From Candidatus Hydrogenedens sp. (GTDB lineage: Bacteria > Hydrogenedentota > Hydrogenedentia > Hydrogenedentales > JAEUWI01), in assembly GCA_016125095.1 (NCBI GenBank), contig WGMK01000013.1, forward strand, positions 1 through 64,000: a stretch of DNA of 64,000 nucleotides, in the 5' to 3' direction. A program made the position numbers and the translations under genes. This document shows positions 56,497-64,000 of the stretch, piece after piece. Numbering within the stretch: position 1 is the first letter of the stretch; every line of letters begins with the position of its first letter. The notes beneath the pieces were generated by a model, which saw nothing but the letters and a program-made list of their open reading frames with translations, was not told the origin of the DNA and made no database searches.

Positions 56497-57936
56497 CTAG
56501 AGGCACGCGCAGTTCAGGTCCTTCGCCGCCTTCACCTCGTCCAGTCGGCTTACCGAAGTCGTCTTCGGCGCCTCCTTGAACGACTCCGGATCCGTCTTCG
56601 CGCGCTCGGCCAGCTTCAGCATCGTGTCGCAGAAGGCGTCGAGTGTCTCCTTCGATTCGGTTTCCGTTGGCTCGATCATCAGGCACTCGGGCACGGTCAG
56701 CGGGAAGTACACCGTCGGCGCGTGGTAGCCCTCGTCGAGTAGCGCCTTCGCGAAGTCCATCGCGCGCACGCCGCCCTCAGCCTGCTTGCTCGCGGTGAAC
56801 ACACATTCGTGCATGAAGCGGCCATCGAAGGCCGGCTCGAAGGCGTCCTTCAGGCGCGCGAAGATGTAGTTCGCGTTCAGCACCGCCTTGCGGCTCACGT
56901 CGTGCAGGCCCTCGCCGCCGTAGTGGCGCAGGTAGGCGTAGGCGCGCACCGCGATCAGGTAGTTGCCGAAGAACGCGGCCATGCGGCCGATGCTCTTCTC
57001 CGGCGTCTCCAGCGCGAAGCCGCCGTCTTTCTTCACCACGCGCGGTCCCGGCAGATACGGAAGCAGGCGCTTGCCCACGCCCACCGGGCCACAGCCCGGG
57101 CCGCCCATGCCGTGCGGCGTGGCGAAGGTCTTGTGCAGGTTGTAGTGCATCACGTCGAAGCCCAGGTCGCCCGGGCGGCATTCGCCCATGATGGCGTTCA
57201 GGTTCGCGCCGTCGTAATAGAGCAGCGCATCGACTTCGTGGCACAGCTTGGCAATCTCGGCGATGTCCTTTTCGAACAGGCCGTGCGTGTTCGGGCAGGT
57301 CATCATGATGCCCGCCGTGTTCTCGTTGAGCGCCGCCTTGAATCCATCGAGGTCGGTCAGGCCCTGCGCGTTCGACGCGATCTCCACCACCTTGAAGCCC
57401 GCGATGTTCGCGCTGGCCGGGTTGGTGCCGTGCGCCGAATCGGGCACGATGATCGTGTCCTTGTGCGTGTTGCCGCGGTCGCGGTGATACGCCGCCATCA
57501 ACAGCGTGCCGGTCAGCTCGCCGTGCGCGCCCGCGATGGGCTGGATGCTCGCCGCCTGCATGCCCGCGATTTCCGCCAGCTCGCGCTCGAGTTCGTAAAT
57601 CAGTTCGTACGCGCCCTGCACGTTGCCGTTGTAGGCCGTGCTGGTGGACAGGTGGGGGTGCAGCCGCGCCATGCCCGGCAGCGCCGCCACGGTCTCGGCC
57701 ACCTTCGGGTTGTACTTCATCGTGCACGAGCCGAGCGGGTAGAACGTGTCGTCGATGCCAACGTTGCGCTGCGAAAGGTGCGTGAAGTGGCGCACCACGT
57801 CGATCTCCGCCATCTCAGGCAGCGCGGCCGCCTCGGCGCGGCAGAGGTCTGCCGGCAGCTTCTTCTCCGGCACGTCCAGCGTGTCCCAGCGGATGGCCCG
57901 ACGTCCGGGCTGCGACTTTTCGAATATCAGTTGCAT
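56497..57936 (-). CDS. gcvPB: glycine dehydrogenase (decarboxylating) subunit 2
   Basis: GcvPB is the PLP-binding half of the split P-protein that decarboxylates glycine and passes the aminomethyl group to lipoyl-GcvH. The 479-residue protein has STAYNGNVQGAYELIYELE, DSAHGTNPASA and NLHKTFATPHGMGGPG with the PLP lysine. It starts 10 bp inside the gcvPA gene, so the two are translationally coupled. Confidence 0.95.
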   Translation of the reverse strand: MQLIFEKSQPGRRAIRWDTLDVPEKKLPADLCRAEAAALPEMAEIDVVRHFTHLSQRNVGIDDTFYPLGSCTMKYNPKVAETVAALPGMARLHPHLSTSTAYNGNVQGAYELIYELERELAEIAGMQAASIQPIAGAHGELTGTLLMAAYHRDRGNTHKDTIIVPDSAHGTNPASANIAGFKVVEIASNAQGLTDLDGFKAALNENTAGIMMTCPNTHGLFEKDIAEIAKLCHEVDALLYYDGANLNAIMGECRPGDLGFDVMHYNLHKTFATPHGMGGPGCGPVGVGKRLLPYLPGPRVVKKDGGFALETPEKSIGRMAAFFGNYLIAVRAYAYLRHYGGEGLHDVSRKAVLNANYIFARLKDAFEPAFDGRFMHECVFTASKQAEGGVRAMDFAKALLDEGYHAPTVYFPLTVPECLMIEPTETESKETLDAFCDTMLKLAERAKTDPESFKEAPKTTSVSRLDEVKAAKDLNCACL

Positions 57937-59216
57937 GCCGCATTCTCCAGCGCAGCCGCGAACTGGTCCAGTTCGGCGCGCGAATGTTTTTCCGTCACCG
58001 CGATAAGCAGATCGCTCGGGCCGCCGGCGCCGCAGGATTCCAGCGGAAGCCCGGCGATGATGCCCGAATCCGAGAGCGCCCGAACCACTTCGTCCGCCGG
58101 ACGCGGCAGGCGCACGGCGAACTCATTAAAGGTCGGACCCTGGTTGAGGATCTCGGCGAAGGTGAGCTTTTCTTTCAGGTACTCCGCCTTCGAGTGGCAG
58201 TGTGCCGCGAGGCGGGCGAAGCCTTCCTTGCCCAGCAGGCTCATGTGGATGAGCGCACGCAGCGCGCAGAGCGCCTGGTTCGAGCAGATGTTCGACATGG
58301 CCTTCGTGCGCCGGATGTGCTGCTCGCGCGCCTGCAGCGTCAACACGAAACCGCGGCGGCCCTGCTTGTCCGTCGTCTCGCCGGCGATGCGTCCGGGCAT
58401 CTTGCGCACGTAGTCCTTGCGCGTAGCCATGATGCCCAGGTACGGCCCGCCGAAACCGAGGTACATGCCCAGGCTCTGGCCCTCGGCAATCGCGATGTCC
58501 GCGCCCATCTCGCCTGGCGTCTTCACCATGCCGAGCGATACGGGATAGAACGACACCACCAGCAGCGCGCCCGCCGCCTTGCAGCGCGCGCCCAGTTCGG
58601 TAAAGTCGCGCACGTCGCCGAGGAACGCCGGGTTCTGCACCATCACGCAGGCCGCATCCGTGGGGTCGTCGCCGCTTACAAAGTCGAGATCGAGGTGCGC
58701 GGCGTGCGTGCGCAGCATCTCCACGTAGCGCGGATTGAGGGACTCATGCAGCACGATCCGCTTGCGGCCCGTGCAGCGCACCGCCATCGTCGCCGCCTCG
58801 AATACCGCCGTGCCGCCGTCGTATAGCGAGGCGTTGGCGAATTCCATCTGCGTCAGGCGGCAGATGGACGACTGGTATTCGTAGATGCTCTGCAGTGTGC
58901 CCTGCGAAATCTCCGGCTGATACGGCGTGTAGGCCGTATAGAATTCGCTCCGTCCGGAAAGCGCGTCCACCGCCGACGGCACGTAGTGGTCGTAGTAGCC
59001 GCCGCCCAGGAAGCACAACTGCCCCGGCACGTTCTTCTCGGCCAGCCGCTCGATTTCGTTGCGTACCGCCATCTCGGACTTGCCGGGCGGCAGGTTCCAC
59101 GACTTCGGGCGCAGGGTCTCAGGGATCGACGCAAACAGGTCGTCGATCGATTTCACGCCGATCACGGCCAGCATCTCGGCCGTGTCGCGTTCGGTTGCGG
59201 GTATCCACGATCCCAT
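57927..59216 (-). CDS. gcvPA: glycine dehydrogenase (decarboxylating) subunit 1
   Basis: GcvPA is the other half of the heterotetrameric split P-protein. The 429-residue protein shows WIPATERD at its start, FLGGGYYDHYVPSAVD, TPYQPEISQGTLQ and GGPYLGIMATR, all typical of subunit 1. The ATG at 59216 has GGAG 7 bp upstream. It follows gcvH by 87 bp, in which a 9-bp hairpin lies. Confidence 0.95.
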   Translation of the reverse strand: MGSWIPATERDTAEMLAVIGVKSIDDLFASIPETLRPKSWNLPPGKSEMAVRNEIERLAEKNVPGQLCFLGGGYYDHYVPSAVDALSGRSEFYTAYTPYQPEISQGTLQSIYEYQSSICRLTQMEFANASLYDGGTAVFEAATMAVRCTGRKRIVLHESLNPRYVEMLRTHAAHLDLDFVSGDDPTDAACVMVQNPAFLGDVRDFTELGARCKAAGALLVVSFYPVSLGMVKTPGEMGADIAIAEGQSLGMYLGFGGPYLGIMATRKDYVRKMPGRIAGETTDKQGRRGFVLTLQAREQHIRRTKAMSNICSNQALCALRALIHMSLLGKEGFARLAAHCHSKAEYLKEKLTFAEILNQGPTFNEFAVRLPRPADEVVRALSDSGIIAGLPLESCGAGGPSDLLIAVTEKHSRAELDQFAAALENAACN

Positions 59217-59253
59217 CAATCCACTCCGTAGGGTAGGGGGTTGAAAGTACAGA

Positions 59254-59279
59254 CGCGCGCACGGCGTTGCGTGCGCGCG
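59254..59279 (-). terminator. hairpin between gcvH and gcvPA
   Basis: CGCGCGCAC / GTGCGCGCG stem of 9 bp with an 8-nt loop, no U tract; may tune the ratio of GcvH to GcvP messages. Confidence 0.4.
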
Positions 59280-59303
59280 GCATTAAGAACAATCAAGCCG
59301 GGG

Positions 59304-59690
59304 CTAGTGTTCCGATTCCGCGGCATACTTCGCATAGGCCGCAGCGTCCATAAGGCCGCCGAGTTCCGACGCGTCCACGTCTTTCAGCTTGAAGAACCAG
59401 CCCGCGCCGTAGGGGTCCTGGTTCACCAGTTCCGGCTTGTCTTCCAGCGCGCCGTTCACCTCGGCCACCGTGCCGCCCGCCGGCGCGTAGATATCGCTCG
59501 CGGCCTTCACGGATTCCACCACCGCCGTCTCGTCGCCCTGGCTGACCGCGCGGCCCACCGCGGGCAATTCCACGTAGGTCACGTCACCCAGTTGATCCTG
59601 CGCGTGCGCGGTAATGCCGACGACGTACAGCCCGCCGTCTTCGCCGATCCATTCATGGTCCTTGGTGTACTTCAGTTGATCCGGGTTCAT
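59304..59690 (-). CDS. gcvH: glycine cleavage system H protein
   Basis: GcvH carries lipoate on K62 ([14 protein letters not shown]) and shuttles the aminomethyl group between P, T and L proteins. The 128-residue protein is complete (KYTKDHEWI at the start, [10 protein letters not shown] at the end). It sits 15 bp after gcvT. An lplA-type ligase is in the same run, which could lipoylate it. Confidence 0.96.
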   Translation of the reverse strand: MNPDQLKYTKDHEWIGEDGGLYVVGITAHAQDQLGDVTYVELPAVGRAVSQGDETAVVESVKAASDIYAPAGGTVAEVNGALEDKPELVNQDPYGAGWFFKLKDVDASELGGLMDAAAYAKYAAESEH

Positions 59691-59705
59691 GGTGCGCTTC
59701 CTCGC

Positions 59706-60782
59706 TTAGTCCGTGAATTTCATGCGGCAGGTGCCGTCGGTATAAATCGGAATGCCCGCCGTCTCCACCATCAGGTCCTTCGGGCCGGCCGCCAGCACCG
59801 TGCCCGGCGCGGACAGCGCCTTCGGAATGTCGGCCAGCCCCACGCCAAAGCTCACGCTCGGGCCGAAAGTGCCGCTCGTGACGACCCCGACCACCTCGCC
59901 GTTGTGCTTCAATTCCATGCCGTGGCGCGGTGCACGGCGGCTGTCGGTCTTAATCGCCGTCAGCACCGTGTGATTGCCGGCGTCGCGCTGCGCGGCGATG
60001 GCCGCCTTGCCCGGGAACTCCGTGTCCCACGCGATGAACCGCTCCATACCGCATTCGAGCGGCGTCTTCGTCGGCGCGAGGTCTTCGCCGTTCAAGGGAT
60101 ACCCGACCTCGGTACGCAGCGTGTCGCGTGCGCCCAGGCCGCACGGCGCCACCTCGGGATGGGCGAGCAGCGCGCGCCACAGTTCCGGGCCGGCGGCGTT
60201 CGGCACGAAGAGCTCATAGCCTAACTCGCCCGTGTAGCCCGCGCGCGTAATCACCAAATCGTGGCCGCGCCACGTGGTGCGCAGGCCGTTCCAGTACTTC
60301 AGGTCGCGCACGCACTCCAAGCCCTCCGCCAGCAGAATCGCACGGGCCTTCGGGCCCTGCAGGTCGACCTTCGTCGTGGCGTCGCTGATGTTTTCCACGC
60401 CGGGCACGCCCGCGAAGAGCGCGTTCACCTCGTCCAACGGACCGGCGTTGGTCACCAGGTAATATTCGGCGTCCGAAAGGCGCAGCGCCACGCAGTCGTC
60501 GATGATGCCGCCCTGATCATTCAGGATAGCGCTGTAGCGGCAAAGACCAATGCGCAGTCCCTTCATGTCGGAATACACCATCTTGTCGAAGGCGTCGATG
60601 GCATCCGGGCCGCGCAGCAGGAATTCGCCCATGTGCGAGCAATCGAAAAGGCCCGCTTCGCTGCGGGTGTGCAGGTGTTCTTGAACGATGCCCGCGAACT
60701 GTACCGGGAGCGCCCAGCCGTGGAAGTCCACCACCTTGGCGCCCGAGGCCGCGTATTCGTCGTGCAGGGAAGTTTGCCGCAT
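59706..60782 (-). CDS. gcvT: aminomethyltransferase (glycine cleavage T protein)
   Basis: GcvT transfers the methylene group to tetrahydrofolate and releases ammonia. The 358-residue protein has LHDEYAASGAKVVDFHGWALPVQF, LFDCSHMGEF, ITRAGYTGELGYELF and the conserved TSGTFGPSV. GGAG lies 7 bp before the ATG at 60782; longer in-frame starts to 60920 have no ribosome binding site and no family match. It leads the operon gcvT-H-PA-PB-lplA. I found no glycine riboswitch upstream. Confidence 0.95.
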   Translation of the reverse strand: MRQTSLHDEYAASGAKVVDFHGWALPVQFAGIVQEHLHTRSEAGLFDCSHMGEFLLRGPDAIDAFDKMVYSDMKGLRIGLCRYSAILNDQGGIIDDCVALRLSDAEYYLVTNAGPLDEVNALFAGVPGVENISDATTKVDLQGPKARAILLAEGLECVRDLKYWNGLRTTWRGHDLVITRAGYTGELGYELFVPNAAGPELWRALLAHPEVAPCGLGARDTLRTEVGYPLNGEDLAPTKTPLECGMERFIAWDTEFPGKAAIAAQRDAGNHTVLTAIKTDSRRAPRHGMELKHNGEVVGVVTSGTFGPSVSFGVGLADIPKALSAPGTVLAAGPKDLMVETAGIPIYTDGTCRMKFTD

Positions 60783-60990
60783 GCGCCGCTCCGCTTGCTG
60801 GATGCCGCATCCCCCCAAGGAATTGCGGATCCACGATACTACGAAATCCATGCCCAGGCGCGCGGCTACCGAGAGGGTCCGCCGCTTCCCCGTGGTAAGC
60901 TCCACGCATGCGCCAGTCACGGCCGGACCAAGAACTCCGGTATGCTGACAGATCGGGGCGCCGCATGCAACCTTACCGCCGCGCGCCTGG

Positions 60991-61020
60991 TTGACATGAT
61001 GCTATGGCGTCTTATACAAT
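60991..61020 (+). promoter_or_regulatory. strong promoter for the tRNA pair
   Basis: TTGACA at 60991-60996 and overlapping TATACA (61013) / TACAAT (61015-61020) with spacers of 16 or 18 bp, 15 bp before tRNA-Phe. This is the closest match to consensus in the window. Confidence 0.75.
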
Positions 61021-61035
61021 TCCGCTCCCCCAAGT

Positions 61036-61111
<76 letters not shown>

Positions 61112-61121
61112 TTTCATCAAA

Positions 61122-61197
61122 GCTGGAATAGCTCAGTCGGTAGAGCGCATCACTCGTAATGATGAGGTCCGGGGTTCGATCCCCCGTTCCAGCTCCA
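61122..61197 (+). tRNA. tRNA-Thr (CGT)
   Basis: Acceptor GCTGGAA pairs with TTCCAGC, D-loop AGCTCAGTCGGTAGAGC, anticodon stem CATCA/TGATG with loop CTCGTAA (anticodon CGT), T-loop GTTCGATC, encoded CCA. This isoacceptor reads ACG. Cotranscribed with tRNA-Phe. Confidence 0.95.
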
Positions 61198-61284
61198 CTT
61201 TATTCTCCCCCCACCTTTCCCAAAGGCCGATTTGCACCAGTTAGCGCAAGTGGAGAATACTGGGATTAACGGAGTTAGGATTAG

Positions 61285-61353
61285 TTTGCTGTTGTTCAGC
61301 GGATTCAGTATACTCTCGACAATCCTTTGACTCTATTGATAATCGTGATAATC
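61285..61353 (+). promoter_or_regulatory. promoter and tandem TGATAATC repeats before the HTH-receiver gene
   Basis: TTTGCT (61285-61290), 18-bp spacer, TATACT (61309-61314). Downstream are two direct repeats TGATAATC at 61337-61344 and 61346-61353, one base apart, in an A/T-rich stretch just before the start codon at 61377. They could be a binding site for the encoded HTH protein or another regulator. Confidence 0.5.
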
Positions 61354-61376
61354 AGGAATCCTCGCGGGGAGACGTA

Positions 61377-61961
61377 ATGGAATCGAAACAATCCTTCAGC
61401 ACCAGCGAAGTTGCCAAGTACTGCCACGTCACCGCCGATACCATTCGAAAGTGGGCCGAAGCTGGCCGTATCCGCGTATTCAAGACGCCGGGCGGACACC
61501 GCCGCATCCGTCGCGAGGAACTGGTGCGATTTCTGCGCGAAAACAATATCCCGATTCACCAGGACCTCGATAACTCAGGTGAGAAAATACTGATAGTCGA
61601 TGATGAAAAGGCGGTAATCTCGGTCGTGCGCCGTTTTTTGGAGCGCGTGGATACGCCGTTCCAGATCGCCTCGGCCACGGATGGATTCGAAGCGGGCCAT
61701 ATGGTGGCCACGTTCCGCCCGAGCGTAATCTTTCTGGATCTCCGTCTCCCGGGTATCGACGGTTTCGAGGTTTGCCGGCGCATCAAGGAAGCCCCCGAAA
61801 CCGCCGATACGCACATCATCGCCATGACAGGCTACTACGAGGGCGATGCCGCCCAGCGCGTGGTGGAACTCGGCGCGACGCTGCTGTTGCAGAAGCCGTT
61901 CACGCCGGATGATCTGCGCACGGCGCTGGCGCAGGTCGGTATCAAGGCCGCCGGTTCCTGA
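61377..61961 (+). CDS. HTH (MerR/excisionase-type)-receiver fusion regulator
   Basis: This 194-residue protein has an N-terminal winged HTH of the MerR/excisionase type (about 7-55, FSTSEVAKYCHVTADTIRKWAEAGRI...TPGGHRRI) followed by a receiver domain (about 68-190). The receiver keeps the acid pair D75/D76, phospho-acceptor D121 (IFLDLRLPG), T151 and K173. Most response regulators have the receiver first; here the DNA-binding domain is first. No histidine kinase is nearby, so it is an orphan. GGGAG lies 5-6 bp before the ATG at 61377. It follows the tRNA pair by 180 bp and has its own promoter. Confidence 0.85.
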   Translation: MESKQSFSTSEVAKYCHVTADTIRKWAEAGRIRVFKTPGGHRRIRREELVRFLRENNIPIHQDLDNSGEKILIVDDEKAVISVVRRFLERVDTPFQIASATDGFEAGHMVATFRPSVIFLDLRLPGIDGFEVCRRIKEAPETADTHIIAMTGYYEGDAAQRVVELGATLLLQKPFTPDDLRTALAQVGIKAAGS

Positions 61962-61980
61962 GCCTGGGCCGCAGGTCCGT

Positions 61981-63429
61981 CTACTCTGCCGTGAACTGGA
62001 ACGCGTAGAGTTTCGCGCGCGTCATCTCAGCGAATACCGCAATGGCTTGTCCGCGCACCGAGGACAAATCGCGGTTCCCCTTCCAATACACCGCCTGGTC
62101 GATGTAGTTGCCGCAAATCTCCTCGCAGTCGTCGAGCGAGAATCCGTGCAGCGCCTCGCCATCCTCGCCGCGTAGCTCGACGCGCACCGTACCCATCGCG
62201 CCCGTATCCACGTTGAGCCGCAGGGTATTGCCCGAGAAGACCATCGCGGGCGTTTGCAGCCAGCCGCCGCGGTAGTCCGCATCGGCGGAGACGAAGCCAT
62301 CGAGCCGTTGGCGCAACACGCCGATGCCGCCCAGCGGTCCGCCGGTCTCCGCGTATTCGGCGCGTACGATGGCCGAATCGTGCGAGCGGCCGCTCGAGGT
62401 GTAGTACTGGTAGAGGTAGTTGCCGCGCCGCACCAGACCTGGTCCCATCGTCGCATACCAGCGGTCCCATTCATCGGCTAGGCCGGTCGGAAAATAGGGC
62501 TCGCGGCCGGGCCGCTCCCACGCGATGCCGTCGCGGCTAACCGCCAGCTGAATTTCCAACAGACCGAAGTCTTCCCACTGTTCAGGCGTTTGCGGCTGCA
62601 CATAAGGATTCCGGTCCGGCCGGAAATGCCGGAACTGCGCGGTGAACATCAAAAACACATCGCTCGCCCATGGATAGGGCGTCGTCGCGTTGTAGTAGAT
62701 ATCGGAATCTGGATGATCGAGTTCGTCGGCCGCAACCACGACCGTTGCGCTGGCAGGGGTGAGGAACGGGGTATCGCGCTCGCTGGGCGTGTACGGCCAC
62801 GGCTGCAGCGGGTCGTCCAGTTCGATGCGCGCGATCCGGCGCTGGTTGGTCGAATCCAGTTCGAGCGCCCGCGTGAACACCACATACTTCCCTATGCGCT
62901 CGTCCCAGTTTACAATGACCGGATTGTCGGTATAGTATGGAAGCACACGGCCGACCGGAGTGAAGTTTTCTCCATCTGCGGAATACCCCGCATACACGCC
63001 ATCGGACTCGGGGTCGGGGGGCTGGCTCAGTTTCAGCCAGAAGATCTTCCAGCGGCGCGACGGGTCGGCCTCATGCGGATCGGGGAAGACGGTCGTGAAC
63101 ACGCCGCCGCGCACTTGCCGCCCGGTGTTGGTGAATTGCAGGCCGTCCGCGCTCTCATAGATTGCAACGCTGTCGGCACCCACGTAGAGCCGTGCGGTCC
63201 CGTCGAAATCGAGCACCTGACTCACATGGCCCATCATCCGGTTGCCATCGGCATCCACCAGCGGACCAAGCTTTTGCGCGGCATTGGCGCGGAGTTCGAT
63301 GCCCTCGCTCGCCGCAATGAAGCGATGGTCGATGAAGAGCTGCTTCTGCGTCCCTACATCAATGGGGCCAGCGGCCGCGATTCCCGCCGTCGCGATCGCG
63401 GAGGCGAGCAGCAGACTCAGGCCGCGCAC
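61981..63429 (-). CDS. secreted beta-propeller protein, glycosidase-like
   Basis: This 482-residue protein has a signal peptide (MRGLSLLLASAIATAGIAAAG) and then a five-bladed propeller-like domain of the arabinanase/levansucrase/invertase superfamily: KQLFIDHRFI, MGHVSQVLDFDGTARLYVG, YAGYSADGENFTPVG and PFLTPASATVVV. Such secreted proteins are common in polysaccharide-degrading planctomycete-type bacteria. The start is a GTG at 63429 without a strong ribosome binding site; it is 8 bp after the pyrophosphatase stop, so coupling is possible. Catalytic residues cannot be assigned by eye. Confidence 0.65.
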   Translation of the reverse strand: MRGLSLLLASAIATAGIAAAGPIDVGTQKQLFIDHRFIAASEGIELRANAAQKLGPLVDADGNRMMGHVSQVLDFDGTARLYVGADSVAIYESADGLQFTNTGRQVRGGVFTTVFPDPHEADPSRRWKIFWLKLSQPPDPESDGVYAGYSADGENFTPVGRVLPYYTDNPVIVNWDERIGKYVVFTRALELDSTNQRRIARIELDDPLQPWPYTPSERDTPFLTPASATVVVAADELDHPDSDIYYNATTPYPWASDVFLMFTAQFRHFRPDRNPYVQPQTPEQWEDFGLLEIQLAVSRDGIAWERPGREPYFPTGLADEWDRWYATMGPGLVRRGNYLYQYYTSSGRSHDSAIVRAEYAETGGPLGGIGVLRQRLDGFVSADADYRGGWLQTPAMVFSGNTLRLNVDTGAMGTVRVELRGEDGEALHGFSLDDCEEICGNYIDQAVYWKGNRDLSSVRGQAIAVFAEMTRAKLYAFQFTAE

Positions 63430-63437
63430 GAAGCGGC

Positions 63438-64000
63438 TCAGGCGTACATGCGCTGGAGCACTTCGGCAATATCGCCGTAGTGCTCGTGGTAATCCTCCTG
63501 GCTCCGGCGCACCACTTCCTTCGCTTCCTCTGCACCGTAGACGTGCGTAATTTCGCACACGCGCCGCACCGCGTCGGGAGACTGCTTGTAGGTAAGGAAG
63601 TAGTGGCGCAGCCGCTCGACCACCATCCCCGGGCACTGGCTGATATCAGTCCAGTAGCCGTAAGAGGGGTCGTCGTCGAGAATGGCGACGATCTTGTCGT
63701 CCGCTTCGTTGCCGTCGATCATCCGCAGCCCGCCGATGGGCTTCACGCGCATGAAGATGTCGGTGTGGGCGATATGCTTCTCGGTCAGCACGCAGATATC
63801 CAGCGGGTCGGCGTCGCCCTGAATCGTGTTGCGTCCGGTCTTTTCGCGGCAGTACTCCGCCACGCGCTCGCCGCAATAGGTCTGCGGCACCAGGCCGTAC
63901 AGCTCCGGGCACACGCTGGAAAAGCGCTGCGGCCGGTCGATGTTGAGCAGCCCCGTCACCTTGTCCAGCTCGTACTTCACCGTGTCCGTCGGGAGGATCT
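63438..64000 (-). CDS. ppa: inorganic pyrophosphatase, partial (5' end outside window)
   Basis: Family I soluble PPase hydrolyses pyrophosphate released in biosynthesis. The visible C-terminal 187 residues show KYELDKVTGLLNIDR, YGLVPQTYC, GDADPLDICVLTE (DxxDxxD-type metal site), GGLRMIDGNEADDKIVAI and a helical C-terminus. The frame stays open to 64000, so the true start lies beyond the window; the GTG at 63980 is internal by alignment with the family. Confidence 0.93.
   Translation of the reverse strand, partial: ILPTDTVKYELDKVTGLLNIDRPQRFSSVCPELYGLVPQTYCGERVAEYCREKTGRNTIQGDADPLDICVLTEKHIAHTDIFMRVKPIGGLRMIDGNEADDKIVAILDDDPSYGYWTDISQCPGMVVERLRHYFLTYKQSPDAVRRVCEITHVYGAEEAKEVVRRSQEDYHEHYGDIAEVLQRMYA

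Noticed and set aside
60783..61035. glycine riboswitch upstream of gcvT
   Set aside because: The conserved aptamer core segments are not found on the minus strand here.

Overview
The window is a dense stretch of bacterial chromosome, coding almost end to end, with no insertion sequence, prophage, CRISPR array or rRNA visible. It looks like a high-GC Gram-negative: there is a TonB/ExbB/ExbD system with an outer-membrane receptor, a LolA-like protein, PilT and PilB, and MBOAT/AlgJ-type acyltransferase genes. A Tat-exported Gfo/Idh/MocA oxidoreductase, a second cytosolic one, a SUMF1-domain secreted protein and a five-bladed-propeller secreted protein are typical of the PVC/Lentisphaera/Hydrogenedentes-like part of the tree. 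I would guess a Candidatus Hydrogenedentes-like organism; this is inference from gene content, not a marker-gene result.

Layout. 0.1-7.6 kb (minus strand): DinB-like protein, His-rich secreted protein, TonB-dependent receptor, exbB, exbD, tonB, a ThDP enzyme of the acetolactate synthase type and a decayed nuclease-fold gene. 7.8-12.7 kb (plus): Tat-exported oxidoreductase, radical SAM/SPASM protein and a threonyl-tRNA synthetase lacking the TGS domain. 12.7-19.7 kb: GT-C-like membrane protein divergent from a NodU/CmcH carbamoyltransferase, then a large secreted protein that looks like two genes fused (sorting-type hairpin, three exact 70-residue repeats, SUMF1 domain), and a small single-TM protein. 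19.8-27.2 kb: oxidoreductase, MBOAT O-acyltransferase, AlgJ-like partner, a large MscS channel (minus) and an SGNH hydrolase.

27.2-34.7 kb (plus): pilT, zinc-ribbon/TM protein, ftsY, pilB, an HDOD protein and cysS. PilB carries a canonical cyclic-di-GMP-binding MshEN repeat pair plus a degenerate pair. 34.7-43.2 kb: GT-C membrane protein, comF, a small secreted protein, a 25-bp-arm inverted repeat that supplies a stop codon, then a tightly overlapped minus-strand run (ArgA-like acetyltransferase, proC, divIVA, LolA-like, maf, polytopic membrane protein). 43.2-50.5 kb (plus): gap-pgk, rpsO-pnp, M16 peptidase and dut.

50.5-60.8 kb (minus): the glycine cleavage system gcvT-gcvH-gcvPA-gcvPB with a lipoate ligase, then an AddA-like helicase-nuclease and a further polytopic membrane protein. 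60.9-64 kb: tRNA-Phe and tRNA-Thr behind a strong promoter, a HTH-receiver fusion regulator, a secreted propeller protein and a partial inorganic pyrophosphatase cut by the window end.

Most of the content is housekeeping plus envelope glycan modification. The less ordinary items are the fused SUMF1 polyprotein, the PilB/HDOD unit, the dedicated TonB cassette with its His-rich partner, the HTH-receiver regulator with its tandem repeat operator candidate, and a possible leaderless promoter with an embedded palindrome.
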